Shown here: in pieces, positions 44,493 through 52,583 of the stretch
How positions within the stretch are numbered: position 1 is the stretch's first letter
How the letters are laid out: every line of letters starts with the position of its first letter
Assembly: GCA_964474905.1 (NCBI GenBank)
Contig: CAYYUP010000028.1
Location: forward strand, 9,085-73,084
DNA length: 64,000 nt
Direction of reading: 5' to 3'
Source: JADJRG01 sp964474905
Lineage (GTDB): Bacteria > Myxococcota_A > Polyangia > Nannocystales > Nannocystaceae
Notes under the pieces: model-generated
Told to the model about the DNA's origin: nothing
The model's database searches: none
The model's input: only the letters and a program-made list of their open reading frames with translations
Position numbers and translations under genes: made by a program

Positions 44493-45698
44493 ATGAACGC
44501 GCCGCGCCGAACCCCGTGCACGCACCACCTCCATGTGGTGATCAAGCTCTCTAAGCTATGCAACCTCCGCTGTGAGTACTGTTTTGAGTACGACCAGCTC
44601 GGGGATCCTGCAAGGATGGGGGCGGCGCAGCTGCGTCAGCTTTTTATCAATGTACGTGATTATGCGCGGACCTTGCCCTCGCAGCCGCGGGTTGTGCATC
44701 TCGTACTTCACGGCGGTGAGCCGCTTCTGTTGCCGCCTGCGATGGTTCGCGAGTTTGTCGCTCTAAGTGAGCAGATCTTTGCAGGTGAGCCCCTGCGTAT
44801 TCAAATTGAGCTCCAGACGAACCTGGTCCGCCTGTCGGATGCGAGCTTAGGGATGATTCGCGAGACCGGTATTGGCATCGGCGTCTCCCATGATGTCGTC
44901 GGTGGGGCGAGGGTTGATATCACCGGACGCGAGCGCCACGCGGCGGTGCTTCGTAATCTAGAACGCCTGCGGGCAGCCGGTGTGCCCTTTGGTGGGATCA
45001 GCGTGTTGCATCGCCGCAACCTCGGGCGTGTCGATGAGATCTTTGATTTTTGGTACGACCAAGGGGTCGATTTTCGTCTCCTACCGATCCTCGACTTCGA
45101 GGGAGGAGCGTGCCATGGCCTGGGACTCCGCCAGGAGGAGGTACGCCAGGCGATGCTCAGCCTCTGCAATCGGGTAATTACCTCGCCGCGGCGGATCTCG
45201 GTGGAACCGATCGATCAGTATGTACAGGCGGCGATCAAGGTTCTTCGCGGGGAACCCGGGTTGGCCTACGATCCGGGTCGCGGGGAGTGGGCTCTCGTCG
45301 TCGACACGGACGGGCAAACCTATACTTATGGCGATAGCTATACGCCCGCCGGTCTGATCGGTAATTTTTTTGCAGCCGACGCCGTGGCGAACTTTCGCAC
45401 AGCCGCCTACGCGCGGACCCTAAGCGCACGTCGCGAGCGTATGGGTGCTTGTTCGAGCTGTCCCTTTGGGGACTCGTGCAATCGCCTTCACCTGGGTGAA
45501 GCCGCCCCCAGTGAGCGGGTCGACGCGCCCGCAGGCGAGGAATATCGTTATAGTTGTCCGGTGGCGAGGCCCTTGATCGAGCATGTGGTAGCGACGCTCG
45601 GACGCAGCCCGCTAGGGCGCTGGCTGGTCGCCCGGTCGCAGTCGCGCTCGTCCAACGCCTTGCGCTCCGAAATCACGCTATCCGTAGACTTGCCCTGA
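44493..45698 (+). CDS. Radical SAM enzyme with SPASM-like C-terminal cysteines
   Basis: A 401-residue radical SAM protein. TAGGAG sits 7 bp before the ATG. The CxxxCxxC motif that holds the [4Fe-4S] cluster is Cys23-Asn-Leu-Arg-Cys27-Glu-Tyr-Cys30, followed by FEYDQLGDPARM and the HGGEPLL segment that binds S-adenosylmethionine. The C-terminal part has CSSCPFGDSCNRLH (Cys320, 323, 329) and Cys355 in YSCPVA, consistent with a partial SPASM/twitch auxiliary cluster. The overall pattern is like peptide-maturation enzymes (FxsB/cyclophane type) rather than an anaerobic sulfatase maturase. It should use S-adenosylmethionine to make radical modifications of a peptide, most likely the small exported protein just upstream. 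Convergent with the second sensor kinase, 29 bp apart. Confidence 0.82.
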   Translation: MNAPRRTPCTHHLHVVIKLSKLCNLRCEYCFEYDQLGDPARMGAAQLRQLFINVRDYARTLPSQPRVVHLVLHGGEPLLLPPAMVREFVALSEQIFAGEPLRIQIELQTNLVRLSDASLGMIRETGIGIGVSHDVVGGARVDITGRERHAAVLRNLERLRAAGVPFGGISVLHRRNLGRVDEIFDFWYDQGVDFRLLPILDFEGGACHGLGLRQEEVRQAMLSLCNRVITSPRRISVEPIDQYVQAAIKVLRGEPGLAYDPGRGEWALVVDTDGQTYTYGDSYTPAGLIGNFFAADAVANFRTAAYARTLSARRERMGACSSCPFGDSCNRLHLGEAAPSERVDAPAGEEYRYSCPVARPLIEHVVATLGRSPLGRWLVARSQSRSSNALRSEITLSVDLP

Positions 45699-45727
45699 GC
45701 CAAAAATAGCGACTACGATTCTCGAAT

Positions 45728-46765
45728 TCACCGGGGCTCGCTCTGAAATGGTACTGTGAACCAGCAGGTTGTTCCGCCTGTGCCGTGGCTTTTGAGCCCG
45801 ATTTTTCCGCCGATTGAGATCGAGAGGCGGCGGGCGACTGTGAGGCCGATCCCGGCGCCTCCGTAGATCCGGCGGGTGGAGCTATCCTGCTGTATGAAGG
45901 CCTCGAACACCTGATCGCGGAGGTCCTCTTGCACGCCGCAGCCCGTGTCACGCACCTCGATGCGGAGGACGTTGGCGGTACCGTCCGCTGCGAGCCGGGC
46001 TTTGATTGTGACGGAGCCCTGTTGTGTGAACTTGATCGCATTGTCGAGTAAGCGCGAGAGAATCTGGCGGACGCGTCGTTCATCCGTCCGCCAGGTCTCG
46101 GGAAGGGCCGAATCTAGCTCGATATTCACTGCCAGATTCTGCCGGTGTGCCCGATCTGCGAAGGGCGCGATGGCCCGCATCAGGGTCGTTTTGGGGCACA
46201 TATCTGCGACTTGTGGAGGCGTATAGGTACGATCAAAGTCGGCGATTTCGAGTACTCCTTCGATAAGGCCAAGCAGATCTTTACCGCATATGAGAATCGA
46301 CTGAGCGCAGTGCTTGTCGGCGTCATCCAGGTCCCCTTCGATGAGTAATTCGCTCATGCCAATGACGACATTGAGCGGTGTGCGAAGCTCATGGCCAATG
46401 TTGTTGAGGAACTCAGTTTTGACCTGGTTGGCCTCCTCGACACGGTGATGGGCAGCTTCTAAGTCCGCTGCGGTTGCAACGTGCTGTGCAACTTCGGCTT
46501 GGAGAAGATCATTAGCATGCGCGAGATCTCTGGTACGTTCACTGATGAGTTGCTGGAGGGTTGCTCGATTTGCCACCAATATGATTGAAACTGAGTACGA
46601 CACGATCAACGCAGCAACAATGCCTGTGATCAGGTAGTGGATCTCGATTCGTCCGTATACTATGATGCTTGCGATCGAGACGATCGCGAGTGTCACGATC
46701 GTCGATACGGTCGAAATCTGCCAGGGGCGTGCAACTGACAGGAGGATGCCTAGACGATTAAGCAC
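45728..46765 (-). CDS. Small membrane-bound sensor histidine kinase
   Basis: A 345-residue kinase. Two hydrophobic helices (about residues 20-37 and 44-64) are near the N-terminus with little periplasmic sequence between them. A coiled coil (about 70-115) follows, then HisKA with the phospho-accepting His125 in GHELRTPLNVVIG, and a HATPase domain (LDNAIKFTQQG, VRDTGCGVQ, GAGIGLTV). No response regulator is nearby. It is convergent with the radical SAM gene. A signal concerning the radical SAM system is possible but unsupported. Like the kinase at 41546 it is an orphan. Confidence 0.9.
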   Translation of the reverse strand: MLNRLGILLSVARPWQISTVSTIVTLAIVSIASIIVYGRIEIHYLITGIVAALIVSYSVSIILVANRATLQQLISERTRDLAHANDLLQAEVAQHVATAADLEAAHHRVEEANQVKTEFLNNIGHELRTPLNVVIGMSELLIEGDLDDADKHCAQSILICGKDLLGLIEGVLEIADFDRTYTPPQVADMCPKTTLMRAIAPFADRAHRQNLAVNIELDSALPETWRTDERRVRQILSRLLDNAIKFTQQGSVTIKARLAADGTANVLRIEVRDTGCGVQEDLRDQVFEAFIQQDSSTRRIYGGAGIGLTVARRLSISIGGKIGLKSHGTGGTTCWFTVPFQSEPR

Positions 46766-47029
46766 GACGTAGTGAGTTTATAGGATTTCGATCAGATCGG
46801 CAATTTGACCGCTGGAGACCTCATCTTCCGCGGGAGGCATGTTTGCGGGTGCGGGTGCCGTTGCCTCTCACGTTTCGTGTCTCGGGTCTGGTCTCGTATA
46901 GTCTAGTATCGCGTACTGATCGCATCCGAGTTGGGGCAAGTTCCTCAACTTTAGCAGGCACCAACAAGCCCCGCCGCAGAGCGGCGAGGCCGATGAATAG
47001 GGTAGGGCAGCTTGCGTTGCGAGCAGACG
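46766..47029. other. Intergenic region with no supported gene
   Basis: About 264 bp between the small sensor kinase start and the 3' end of the PEP carboxykinase gene. Bases 46846-46917 have a moderately T/C-rich stretch but no clear gene, tRNA or terminator could be read. Confidence 0.4.
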
Positions 47030-48820
47030 CTAGCTGGCCGATTCGGCCTTGTCGCGGATCGACTCGAGGGTCGCGATCAGCATGCGGTGCTGGGCGTGCA
47101 GCGCCTCCGGCAGGCTGTCGCCGATCTTGGCAAACCAGCCCTTGATGTCCTCTAGATCGCTGCGCCACTCGTCCGGGCGGATCGCGGTGGCGGCTTCGTA
47201 ATCCTCGGGAGTGATGTCGAGGAAGGAGAGGTCGATGTCGTTTTGGCGGGGGACCCAGCCGACTGCAGTCTCGCGGGCACCGGCGCGGCCGTGGGCGCGA
47301 TCGATGACCCATTTGAGCACCCGCATGTTCTCGCCGAAGCCCGGCCAGAGGAAGCGGCCGTCCTCACTCTTGCGGAACCAATTGACCATAAAGACTTTGG
47401 GCGGCTCTTTGATCGCGCCCTGCATTGCCAGCCAATGGCCAAAGTAAGTACCGACATCGTAGCCACAGAAGGGCAGCATGGCCATCGGATCGCGGCGGAC
47501 AACGCCGACCTTGCCGGTGGCGGCGGCGGTGGTCTCGGAGCCCATGGTCGCCCCCAAAAATACACCGTGGGTCCAATTGAAGGACTGCAGCACCAGGGGG
47601 ATGGTGGTCTGTCGCCGACCGCCAAAGATCATCGCCGAAATGGGCACACCCTGGGCATGGTCGGCCATCGGCGAGAGCGCGGGATTGTTGGCCATCGGTG
47701 CGCAAAAGCGTGAATTGGGGTGGGCTGCCTTCTCGCCGGAGGCCGGATCCCAGGGGTTGCCTTTCCAGTCGATAAGGCCCGCCGGTGGCTCTTTGGTCTT
47801 GCCTTCCCACCAGACGTCGCCGTCGGGGGTGAGCGCGACGTTGGTGAAGATGGTGTCGCGCTGGGTGCAGGTGAGCGCATTGGGGTTGGATTCGGCGCTG
47901 GTGCCCGGAGCGACGCCGAAGTAGCCGGCTTCGGGGTTGATCGCCCAGAGGCGGCCGTCATCGCCGACGTGCAGCCAGGCAATGTCGTCGCCGACGGTCC
48001 AGATCTTCCAGCCCTGATAGCGCTCCGGCGGGATCAACATCGCAAAGTTGGTCTTGCCGCAGGCCGAGGGGAAGGCGGCGGTGACGTAGGTCGTTTCGCC
48101 CTCGGGGCTCTCGACCCCAAGAATGAGCATATGTTCGGCGAGCCAGCCCTCTTTGCGGCCGAGGTAAGAACCGATGCGAAGGGCCAGGCATTTCTTGCCC
48201 AGGAGCACGTTGCCGCCGTAATTCGACGAGCAGGACATGATCGTGTTGTCCTCGGGGAAGTGGCAGATGTAGCGATTCTCGGGATTGATATCGAGTTTGG
48301 CGTGCAGACCCCGGTTGAAGTCGTTGCTGTCGCCGAGCATGTCCAGGGCCGCCTGTCCCATGCGTGTCATCACTCGCATGCTGAGGGCGACGTAGATCGA
48401 GTCGGTGATCTCGATGCCGATCTTAGAGAAGGGTGAGCCGAGCGGGCCCATGACGTAGGGCACGACGTACATCGTGCCGCCCTTCATCGAGCCCTCAAAG
48501 ATCCCGCGGAGCTTGGCGTAGGCCTCGCCTGGGGCCATCCAATTGTTGGTAGGTCCGGCCTCCTCGCGGGTGGGCGTGCAGATGAAGGTGCGCCCTTCGA
48601 CGCGGGCGACGTCTTGGGGGCTCGATCGATGGAGGTAGCAGCCCGGCAGTGTGCTCTGGTCGAGCGGGATCAGGATGCCTTCGGCGACCGCCTGGGCCGT
48701 GAGGGCGTCGCGCTCGGCTTGCGAGCCGTCACACCAATGGATCCGGTCTGGTTGGCAGAGCTTGGCCTTCTCGGAGACCCAGCTTTGGACGTGGGGGTTG
48801 TCGGTGAGAACGGTAGTCAT
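47030..48820 (-). CDS. pckG: Phosphoenolpyruvate carboxykinase (GTP)
   Basis: A 596-residue GTP-dependent PEP carboxykinase, the normal length for the family. The ATG at 48820 has AAAGGA at a good distance; the ATG two codons before is too close to the ribosome site. Visible motifs: SNYGGNVLLGKKCLALRIGS (substrate and metal region), the P-loop FPSACGKTNFAM (GxxGKT-like kinase motif of GTP-type enzymes) and the hallmark Arg/Asn-rich NGGRR-like region FGGRRQTTIPLV. It converts oxaloacetate and GTP to phosphoenolpyruvate, GDP and carbon dioxide, the first committed step of gluconeogenesis, in the cytoplasm. It is a single gene here. Confidence 0.97.
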   Translation of the reverse strand: MTTVLTDNPHVQSWVSEKAKLCQPDRIHWCDGSQAERDALTAQAVAEGILIPLDQSTLPGCYLHRSSPQDVARVEGRTFICTPTREEAGPTNNWMAPGEAYAKLRGIFEGSMKGGTMYVVPYVMGPLGSPFSKIGIEITDSIYVALSMRVMTRMGQAALDMLGDSNDFNRGLHAKLDINPENRYICHFPEDNTIMSCSSNYGGNVLLGKKCLALRIGSYLGRKEGWLAEHMLILGVESPEGETTYVTAAFPSACGKTNFAMLIPPERYQGWKIWTVGDDIAWLHVGDDGRLWAINPEAGYFGVAPGTSAESNPNALTCTQRDTIFTNVALTPDGDVWWEGKTKEPPAGLIDWKGNPWDPASGEKAAHPNSRFCAPMANNPALSPMADHAQGVPISAMIFGGRRQTTIPLVLQSFNWTHGVFLGATMGSETTAAATGKVGVVRRDPMAMLPFCGYDVGTYFGHWLAMQGAIKEPPKVFMVNWFRKSEDGRFLWPGFGENMRVLKWVIDRAHGRAGARETAVGWVPRQNDIDLSFLDITPEDYEAATAIRPDEWRSDLEDIKGWFAKIGDSLPEALHAQHRMLIATLESIRDKAESAS

Positions 48821-49146
48821 CGTCATCCTTTGGGGCGCTCAGGTGCGGTCGATGCGAGGAGTGCGCGTTTTACGCAGTTCGGACCTGGGCACACTACCAC
48901 CGTGATCCGTCGATCGCTGCCCGTCTGCGGGGCCTGCGGCGGTCCTCAACCGGAGAAGACTCACCGCCTTTCGGGGGGTCGAAAGAAACCAAACATGCGC
49001 GAGCCTGGTCCCGAATTTTTGTCTGCTCGGAGGTGCCGCTGAGGCCTGGAGATTCCGCTCACATCCGAGCTATCCTCCGCGCCCGCGGCCCGCTCGTGCT
49101 CACGATCGATCGTCGATCCACGGGCCAGCCTCGGCACATCAAGACC
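48821..49146. other. Intergenic region between divergent genes, no supported gene
   Basis: About 326 bp between the divergent pckG and VOC starts. A GTG-initiated frame of about 48 codons at 48901-49042 encodes a CGAC-containing basic peptide (ending SARRCR), but there is no ribosome site and no relative that I recognise. Confidence 0.4.
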
Positions 49147-50052
49147 ATGCCTGAAGTTCGTGCACACCGATCTGGGACCTTCTGCTTTGCAGATCTCCCG
49201 ACAACTGACCTCGACCACGCGATCGCTTTTTACAGCGAGCTCTTTAACTGGAGAGCCGTCGAAACCGGCTCGCCAGAGGAGGGGCGTTACGTGCTCTTTC
49301 AAAAGGATGGCAAGACCGTCGCGGGGGCCTACCCGATGCCGCCCGAAGAGGCGGAAACCGGAGCTGCCCCGCGCTGGGATAGCTACCTCGCGACCAAGGC
49401 GATCGATGAACTCTGCGCCCGCGCGCAGGAGCTGGGAGCGACCGTTGTCGGGGCTCCCTGCGAGATACCGGGTGTCGCCCGTATGGCCCAGATCCGGGAT
49501 CCTGAAGGGGCTTCGTTCACCCTCTACCAAGCCGAGGGCACCGCCGGTGCCGAGATCCTGAACGAGTCCGGCGCGCTCTGTTGGTTCGAGCTCTACGCCC
49601 GCGATCTCGAGCAGAGCACTCGCTTTTACGCCGACCTCTTTGGCTACGAGCTGCGCACGATGGCGGGCCTGGGCGGGGTGCCTTACGTGCAGCTCGGCAT
49701 CGGCAAGGGTGCCGCCGGCGGAGCGATGCAGATCCGCCCGGAATGGGGGGATATGCCGCCGATGTGGGCCGTGTACTTCCAGACCGACGATCTCGAAGCG
49801 GCGATCCTGCGCGCGGAGAGCCACGGCGGCGACCTCCTGATGGCGGCGACCGAGGTGCCAGGTGTCGGCCGCTTTGCGATGCTCTCCGATCCGCAGGGCG
49901 CGTCTTTTATGGTGATGCAGCTGGGAGTCGCGACCGAGTCGGTGGCCGTCGAAGCGGCGGATCTCGAGGAGGGTGAGGCCGAAGATGATGACCTCGAGGA
50001 CATCGCCGGTGAGGTCGAAGCGGGCCTTATGGGCGGCGAGCCTCAGCCGTAA
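49147..50052 (+). CDS. VOC-family protein with two glyoxalase/dioxygenase domains
   Basis: A 301-residue protein starting at ATG 49147, directly before the fold. Two vicinal-oxygen-chelate domains occur in tandem: the first begins FCFADLPTTDLDHAIAFYSELFNW and the second LCWFELYARDLEQSTRFYADLFGY. Each is of about 110 residues with a W(D/G)xY strand and a DP(Q/E)GASF motif. A Asp/Glu-rich C-terminal tail ends the protein. Relatives include actinobacterial CFP30-like glyoxalase-type proteins. The metal ligand set is not clear enough to assign lyase or dioxygenase function. Its 3' end overlaps the convergent chitinase gene by 10 bp. Confidence 0.88.
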   Translation: MPEVRAHRSGTFCFADLPTTDLDHAIAFYSELFNWRAVETGSPEEGRYVLFQKDGKTVAGAYPMPPEEAETGAAPRWDSYLATKAIDELCARAQELGATVVGAPCEIPGVARMAQIRDPEGASFTLYQAEGTAGAEILNESGALCWFELYARDLEQSTRFYADLFGYELRTMAGLGGVPYVQLGIGKGAAGGAMQIRPEWGDMPPMWAVYFQTDDLEAAILRAESHGGDLLMAATEVPGVGRFAMLSDPQGASFMVMQLGVATESVAVEAADLEEGEAEDDDLEDIAGEVEAGLMGGEPQP

Positions 50053-51116
50053 GGTTGCATCGACTCGCAGGTGGTATTTTCACCGCCTGCGATGCCGAGC
50101 AGCTCGGTCATGCGCGCGTAAAATCCCAGGCGATCGTCGACCTGGGGGGGCGTCGGCTTGCCGCACTCGATGCCGCCATTGATGATGTTGATCGTCATGC
50201 CAAAGCCTGGCTTGCGGCCCTTCGCGAGGTCATCGGCGCTCGGCGTCCAGGTGCCGATCATGACATCGTGAGCCGATGGTTTGGGCATCTGCGGAGTCAT
50301 CCAAAACCATAGCGCGGTGGAGAATGAGATCGCGCCGTCGCTGGTGACGAGCCCGGGCTCGGTGAGCAGCGGCTGGCCCAGGGCATCGCCCGCCTGGCCG
50401 TAGTTGTAATTCCAAGAGAGTTGGATGGGCCCGCGACCGTGGTAGGTGACCCCGGGTGCGCAGGCATATTGCATGTTGTTGGGATCGCAGTAACCGATGC
50501 AGTCGCCCATCTCGCAACCGACCTCCTCCTTAAAGTAGAGGCCCCAGGCATAGGGCCCGCCGGGTGCATCTGCCCAGCCGCCGGTGGTCTCGTGGCCGAT
50601 GTTCGCGAGAAAGGCCGCGAGTTCGCGACGGCGCGCATCTCCGTCGCCCTGGGTGGCGAAATCGGGAAAGTCGCCGGCCGCCGAGATCAAGGCTTCGTAG
50701 GTGAAAAGGGCGTTGTGCTCGGGGTACATCTGCTCCCAGAGATCGGCGTCTAGCAGATCCGCAAGGCCCGTTTCGCCGCCGCCTGTGCTGCTCGTTGAGC
50801 TGTCGCTGTCGCTGGTTGGAGCAGTGGTGGAGGTGGAAGCGGTTGTGGAAGCGGTTGTGGTTGTGGTTGCAGTTGTGGCCGCGGTGGTCGTCGATCCGGC
50901 GCTGCTGCCTTCGCTGTCGCTGTCGCTGTCGCTGTCTGTCGAGGTTGTGCCGGAGGTTGTGTGTGCGGTGGTCGAAGACTGGCTGCCGCCGCTCTCCGTT
51001 GTCGGGTCGGTCATCGAATCGCCGGTGCTATCGTCGCCGCAGCCCGCGATCGCGAGCACGAGCGCTGCGCCGAGCCATGGTGTGCCGCTCAGTGTTTGTT
51101 TCATCGCAGGTGCCAT
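50043..51116 (-). CDS. GH19 chitinase lipoprotein
   Basis: A 357-residue predicted lipoprotein: signal WLGAALVLAIAGC, lipobox cysteine at 26. A Ser/Thr/Asp linker (about 30-113, with DSDSDSDS and poly-Thr runs) precedes a GH19 domain. Catalytic acid Glu176 in GHETTGGW and the base Glu198 in WGLYFKEE are spaced by 22 residues, as in barley chitinase. YHGRGPIQLSWNYNYG is the substrate-binding segment and cysteine pairs are conserved. It should cleave chitin or related polymers at the surface; lysozyme-like activity on peptidoglycan is also known for this family. Predation or fungal lysis would fit a myxobacterium. It overlaps the convergent VOC gene at the 3' end by 10 bp. Confidence 0.9.
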   Translation of the reverse strand: MAPAMKQTLSGTPWLGAALVLAIAGCGDDSTGDSMTDPTTESGGSQSSTTAHTTSGTTSTDSDSDSDSEGSSAGSTTTAATTATTTTTASTTASTSTTAPTSDSDSSTSSTGGGETGLADLLDADLWEQMYPEHNALFTYEALISAAGDFPDFATQGDGDARRRELAAFLANIGHETTGGWADAPGGPYAWGLYFKEEVGCEMGDCIGYCDPNNMQYACAPGVTYHGRGPIQLSWNYNYGQAGDALGQPLLTEPGLVTSDGAISFSTALWFWMTPQMPKPSAHDVMIGTWTPSADDLAKGRKPGFGMTINIINGGIECGKPTPPQVDDRLGFYARMTELLGIAGGENTTCESMQPYG

Positions 51117-51195
51117 CGTGTGTCAGTATCGCCGACTTTGCGATCGACGATGGGACACCCCTGTGTGTCCTTGCTCGCGCCTCGAGAAGCACGGT

Positions 51196-52572
51196 ATGCC
51201 TGGCCCGAGCGTGTCGTACACCAGCCAGCAGGTTCAGGCGCTCGCCCGGGACGAAGCGTCGTTCGGGCGCGCCAAAAAGCTCGGGCACGCGCGTCTCTGG
51301 ACGGGGCTCGGGCGTTCTCCTCGAGCTATTTGGGGCGAGTTTCGGGGCTCCAAGGTCTATCAAGTGCGGGTCGAGACGACGGCGCACGCCAGCAGTTGCT
51401 CGTGTCCGGTGCGCAAGCTGCCCTGCAAACACGCGCTCGCACTGCTGCTGGTCGCCGCCGGGGAGCCGGTGGCGTTGGGTTTGCAAACAGAACCCGAGTG
51501 GGTGGCCGACTGGCTGGAGCGTCGCGAGGCTGCTCAGAAAGCGAAGGTCGCCAAGGCGAAAGCAGGGCCGAAGAAGCCGGTCGATCCTGCGGCCCAGGCG
51601 AAGCGAGCCCAGAAGCGGGCAGAGCGGGTCGCAGAGGGCATCGAGCAGCTCGATCGTTGGCTCTGCGATCTGGTGCGGGTCGGCCTTGCGAGTGTCGAAA
51701 ATAGTTCACCGGGCATCTTTGAGGAGCAGGCGCGGCGTCTGGTCGACGCGCAGGCGCCGGGGCTCGCGGCTCGGGTCCGCGGCCTCGCTGCGCTGCCCCT
51801 GGCGACCCCCGACTGGCCGGCGCGCTTGCTTTGCCAGCTCGGAAAGTTAGCGCTGCTGGTTCGCGCCTATCGCCGGATCGACGCACTCGAAGTGGGCTTA
51901 CAGGCGGATCTTCGCCAGCTTTGTGGTTGGAGTGTCAGCCATGACTCCGTGGTCGCCGAGGGGCAGCGACGGCGCGATCGTTTTCAAGTTATCGCCCAGG
52001 AGCTGAGCGAAGAGGACCGAGTGCGCACCGAAAGAACCTGGCTTATCGGACAGGACAGTGGGGAGTCGGCGTTGATCCTGCGCTACCAGATCGGCGGCCG
52101 TCCGAGCGAGGGACCGGCGTTGACACTGGGCGCTGAGTTTGACGCCGAGATCGCCTACTACCCGGGGGCGGCGCAGCAGCGGGCGCTGATCGTCCGTCGC
52201 GAAGGTGCACCGGTGGAGATCCGCAGCCTTGCCGGGGCCCAGACGATCGCATCGTTGCTGAGCAGCGTCAGCAGGGCGCTCGCACGGCAGCCCTGGATCG
52301 AGCGCTTTGGTACGGTGCTCTCGGCGGTCGCTCCTGTGCTCGAGGGGCCAGGTATGTTGCGCTTGGTCGATGCGGCGGGCGATCACCTGGCGGTTGCCAG
52401 CATCGATCCCTACCTTCTGCTGGCGCTCTCTGGGGGAGCGGCGATCGATGTGAGCGGCGAGTGGGACGGCGAGGTCCTGCACCCGTCGTTGGCGGCGATC
52501 GACGGTCGTATTTTTAACCTGCGTCCCGGGTCGGCTCGCTCGGGTCTTCTCAGCGGCGCCGGCTCGGTGTAG
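51196..52572 (+). CDS. SWIM zinc-finger protein, first gene of the MoxR-VWA operon
   Basis: A 458-residue protein from ATG 51196. The upstream frame is longer but is a shadow of the divergent chitinase gene. The SWIM zinc finger is CxCx6CxH: Cys68, Cys70, Cys77, His79 in the segment SSCSCPVRKLPCKHALAL. A Lys/Ala-rich helix (about 115-160) separates it from a C-terminal domain of about 290 residues that I do not recognise, ending in a Ser/Gly tail. SWIM domains bind nucleic acid or protein partners. It heads a packed run of five genes (SWIM, DUF5691-like, MoxR, DUF5682-like, VWA) that occurs together in several bacterial phyla, to my recollection. The divergent promoter is within 79 bp of the chitinase start. 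Confidence 0.85.
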   Translation: MPGPSVSYTSQQVQALARDEASFGRAKKLGHARLWTGLGRSPRAIWGEFRGSKVYQVRVETTAHASSCSCPVRKLPCKHALALLLVAAGEPVALGLQTEPEWVADWLERREAAQKAKVAKAKAGPKKPVDPAAQAKRAQKRAERVAEGIEQLDRWLCDLVRVGLASVENSSPGIFEEQARRLVDAQAPGLAARVRGLAALPLATPDWPARLLCQLGKLALLVRAYRRIDALEVGLQADLRQLCGWSVSHDSVVAEGQRRRDRFQVIAQELSEEDRVRTERTWLIGQDSGESALILRYQIGGRPSEGPALTLGAEFDAEIAYYPGAAQQRALIVRREGAPVEIRSLAGAQTIASLLSSVSRALARQPWIERFGTVLSAVAPVLEGPGMLRLVDAAGDHLAVASIDPYLLLALSGGAAIDVSGEWDGEVLHPSLAAIDGRIFNLRPGSARSGLLSGAGSV

Positions 52573-52583
52573 TTTTTCGCGCG

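Noticed and set aside
43800..44534. Long minus-strand frame opposite the small exported protein
   Set aside because: Its sequence is Arg/Asp-rich and unlike known proteins, while the plus strand encodes a signal-like segment and is followed by a radical SAM gene with good spacing.
44493..45698. Anaerobic sulfatase-maturing enzyme acting on the sulfatase-like protein at 36538
   Set aside because: The sulfatase-like protein lacks the C/S-x-P-x-R modification motif and lies 6 kb away; the radical SAM protein has fewer C-terminal Cys than expected.
48901..49042. GTG-initiated frame of about 48 codons with a CGACGG-type cysteine pair
   Set aside because: No Shine-Dalgarno, no family and a biased Arg/Pro composition; overlaps the likely divergent promoter region.
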